Part shown: positions 6,643 through 7,442 of the stretch, one piece after another | Layout of the letters: each line of letters opens with the position of its first letter | Position numbering within the stretch: position 1 is the first letter of the stretch | Assembly (NCBI GenBank): GCA_937919295.1 | Contig: CALFRX010000321.1 | Coordinates: forward strand, 1 to 7,442 | Length of the DNA: 7,442 nucleotides | Direction of reading: 5' to 3' | From: an uncultured Peptococcaceae bacterium | GTDB lineage: Bacteria; Bacillota; Dehalobacteriia; UBA7702 | Made by a program: the position numbers and the translations under genes | The notes under the pieces: generated by a model | What the model was told of the DNA's origin: nothing | The model's database searches: none | Seen by the model: the letters and a program-made list of their open reading frames with translations, nothing else

Positions 6643-6681
6643 AAAGAACCCATTTACCAAAAGCGTAAATGGGTTCTTTTT
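6643..6681 (+). terminator. Rho-independent terminator of the aminopeptidase-kinase operon
   Basis: AAAGAACCCATTTAC (6643-6657) pairs perfectly over 15 bases with GTAAATGGGTTCTTT (6665-6679) around the loop CAAAAGC, and the stem merges into TTTTT (6677-6681). It lies 56 bases after the kinase stop codon. Confidence 0.95.
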
Positions 6682-6731
6682 ACTGGCTATTTTCTATGGC
6701 TTGGAGAAAAAAATACAATCGGTCTCTTTTA

Positions 6732-6760
6732 TTGATTTAGAAAAGTAATTGTTGTATGAT
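6732..6760 (+). promoter_or_regulatory. Sigma-A-like promoter upstream of the small membrane protein
   Basis: TTGATT (6732-6737) and TATGAT (6755-6760) are separated by 17 bases, matching the consensus at 4/6 and 5/6. Transcription would start near 6767, leaving a leader of about 100 bases. A second, perfect TATAAT (6840-6845) lies closer to the gene, but its -35 region (CTGGGA at 6817-6822) is weak. Confidence 0.6.
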
Positions 6761-6797
6761 AGGAAAAGTAACAACAGCGGAAGTATTCGGACTTCAT

Positions 6798-6815
6798 ATG
6801 TGCAAAAATTCACAA
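6798..6815. promoter_or_regulatory. Rex-like (or CRP/FNR-like) palindromic operator
   Basis: ATGTGCAAAAATTCACAA matches the Rex redox-repressor consensus TTGTGAAWWWWTTCACAA at 16 of 18 positions. It also contains TGTGC-N6-TCACA, one base off the CRP half-site pair. It sits downstream of the 6732-6760 promoter, where bound repressor would block transcription, and about 45 bases before the start expected from the TATAAT at 6840. A small GAAGT/ACTTC hairpin (6780-6795) lies just upstream. The assignment rests on motif resemblance alone. Confidence 0.4.
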
Positions 6816-6865
6816 ACTGGGATTTTTCATATAAACAGCTATAATAGAAATGAGGTCAAACAAAC

Positions 6866-7078
6866 ATGAAAAAAGAAGATATCTATATTTTAGTCGGATT
6901 CATTGGAATCCTGCAAACGGTACTGTTCCTTGGTTTCTGCTTCACTTTGATGTCGGTATTTGATTTCTATTCAGAGCAACCTGCCATCTATACCAGTGTC
7001 ATTTCATTTTTGGGCTTCGGCCTTATGGCTGGATACGGTTTTTTCAAGAAATACCATATCGATAGATTTTTTAAATAA
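6866..7078 (+). CDS. Small two-helix membrane protein of unknown function
   Basis: 70 residues, ATG at 6866 with GAGG at 6852-6855. The ten-base spacing is slightly long. After MKKEDIY come two hydrophobic helices, about residues 8-31 (LVGFIGILQTVLFLGFCFTL) and 43-60 (TSVISFLGFGLMAGYGFF), joined by a short polar stretch with SEQPA. The protein ends in a basic tail, KKYHIDRFFK. Both termini carry lysines, which suggests they face the cytoplasm. I do not recognise a family. It appears to be a single-gene unit: a terminator lies upstream at 6643-6681, it has its own promoter, and a redox-operator-like palindrome stands in its leader. Codon use is more AT-rich than that of the neighbouring enzymes. 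The reading frame, ribosome binding site and helices make it credible as a real gene. Confidence 0.65.
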   Translation: MKKEDIYILVGFIGILQTVLFLGFCFTLMSVFDFYSEQPAIYTSVISFLGFGLMAGYGFFKKYHIDRFFK

Positions 7079-7110
7079 AATATTATACCAATCAATAAGA
7101 ACAGAATGCG

Positions 7111-7330
7111 GTTTATCGATGAACTGAAAAGACGGGAAATCCCATCTTCAGCTTGTCAAAAAAGTGGCCTCGCCACTTTCCCGCCAAGCTGATACGGTGA
7201 CGGCACTGCCGCCACCTGGGATTAAAGTACCCGGACGGGGAGACGGCGCTCCCCTTCCCGCCCTTCCCCTGAGAAAGTTTGGCTTTATTGACAGTCTGAA
7301 GACGGGAAATCCCATCTTTTCTTCTGACAA
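7111..7330. repeat. Structured intergenic element bounded by two identical 20-base palindromic repeats
   Basis: AAGACGGGAAATCCCATCTT occurs at 7129-7148 and 7299-7318, exactly 170 bases apart. Each copy is nearly self-complementary; the single C-A mismatch becomes a G-U pair in minus-strand RNA. Weaker similarity extends both ways (GG-TTTAT upstream, T-ACAAAA-type ends downstream), giving an imperfect direct repeat of about 50 bases. Between the copies lie CAGCTTG/CAAGCTG (7149-7155, 7185-7191) enclosing AAAGTGGC/GCCACTTT (7161-7168, 7172-7179); a hairpin GGTG.CGGC/GCCG.CACC (7196-7216); and GGGGAG/CTCCCC (7237-7242, 7249-7254). The interior is much more GC-rich than its flanks. This is the look of a dispersed intergenic repeat or a structured RNA; copy number in the genome cannot be seen here. 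Confidence 0.6.
7158..7179 (-). terminator. Terminator-like hairpin inside the structured element
   Basis: On the minus strand AAAGTGGC, loop GAG and GCCACTTT form a perfect eight-base stem that runs into six T (7163-7158). It has the form of a minus-strand terminator, but no convincing minus-strand gene lies upstream in this window. Confidence 0.5.
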
Positions 7331-7339
7331 AATCTATAG

Positions 7340-7345
7340 TATAAT
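7340..7345 (+). promoter_or_regulatory. Candidate -10 box at the right edge of the structured element
   Basis: A perfect TATAAT lies just right of the second repeat copy. The hexamer 17 bases upstream is TTTTCT (7317-7322), a weak -35 formed by the end of the repeat. A perfect TTGACA at 7288-7293 is too far away to pair with it. Transcription would start near 7352, ahead of the partial gene. Confidence 0.4.
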
Positions 7346-7442
7346 GACTGTTATGATGAATAAAATGAAGATCATAAAAAAGAATTGGCTTACAAATCGG
7401 GCTATGAAAAAAGCATACAGCCTGTTGATCATGGTGTTGATT
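7344..7442 (+). CDS. N-terminus of an unidentified gene, probably secreted or membrane protein
   Basis: An open frame runs from ATG 7344 to the window edge (33 codons). Further in-frame ATGs stand at 7353, 7356, 7365 and 7404. Given the TATAAT at 7340-7345 (start near 7352), 7344 itself is unlikely as the start; 7365 (MKIIKKNWLTNRAMKKAYS) or 7404 (MKKAYSLLIMVLI) are better. The last 13 residues, two lysines followed by a hydrophobic run, look like the beginning of a signal peptide or first transmembrane helix. No strong Shine-Dalgarno sequence precedes any of the candidates; a GGG stands seven bases before 7404. I cannot name the product from this fragment. Confidence 0.4.
   Translation, partial: MTVMMNKMKIIKKNWLTNRAMKKAYSLLIMVLI

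Noticed and set aside
7148..7330. 60-codon minus-strand frame over the structured element
   Set aside because: The peptide (GRAGRGAPSPRPGTLIPGGG) is low-complexity and follows the hairpins. The frame has no Shine-Dalgarno sequence that I can see. Repeats of this kind often give such spurious frames.
7111..7330. Possible CRISPR remnant or insertion sequence
   Set aside because: There are only two repeat copies with a 150-base gap, which is too long for a spacer, and no cas or transposase sequence. Clear target-site duplications were not seen.

Overview
The window looks like a chromosomal stretch of a Gram-positive-type (Bacillota) anaerobe, probably in the Clostridia/Negativicutes range. This is an inference from moderately GC-rich genes separated by AT-rich spacers, strong GGAGG-type ribosome binding sites, sigma-A-like promoters, T-tailed terminators and the families present: S11 D,D-carboxypeptidase, DUF815 ATPase, M29 aminopeptidase and TGS-domain nucleoside kinase. 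I cannot name a species.

Left part (1-3423). The last 45 codons of a penicillin-binding-protein-5-like D-alanyl-D-alanine carboxypeptidase end at 140 on the + strand. They converge on a minus-strand pair: a DUF815-type AAA+ ATPase (2233-3423), then, 47 bases later, a membrane-anchored protein (326-2185). That protein has a copper-amine-oxidase-N-like wall domain, an Ig/PKD-like domain and a polysaccharide-deacetylase fold. The deacetylase motifs have lost their metal ligands (TFDDG is LFVNG; both motif-2 histidines are gone), so it is probably a pseudoenzyme. Two hairpin terminators lie between the converging units.

Middle (3424-6681). A 365-base divergent spacer holds a likely promoter for each direction and a GC-richer island bounded by 11-base inverted repeats. 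To its right, an M29 aminopeptidase (3789-4892) and a TGS/uridine-kinase-like nucleoside kinase (4925-6586) form a likely two-gene operon for peptide and nucleoside salvage. It is closed by a textbook terminator at 6643-6681.

Right part (6682-7442). A promoter and a palindrome close to the Rex redox-repressor consensus precede a 70-residue two-helix membrane protein of unknown function (6866-7078). Next comes a compact structured element (about 7111-7330): two identical 20-base palindromic repeats 170 bases apart enclose several strong hairpins, one of which is a terminator-like hairpin on the minus strand. A promoter at its right edge seems to drive a gene whose N-terminus runs off the window.

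The best candidates for something undescribed are the pseudo-deacetylase paired with an AAA+ ATPase, the structured repeat element, and the inverted-repeat island in the divergent spacer. I saw no CRISPR array, tRNA, rRNA or transposase gene.
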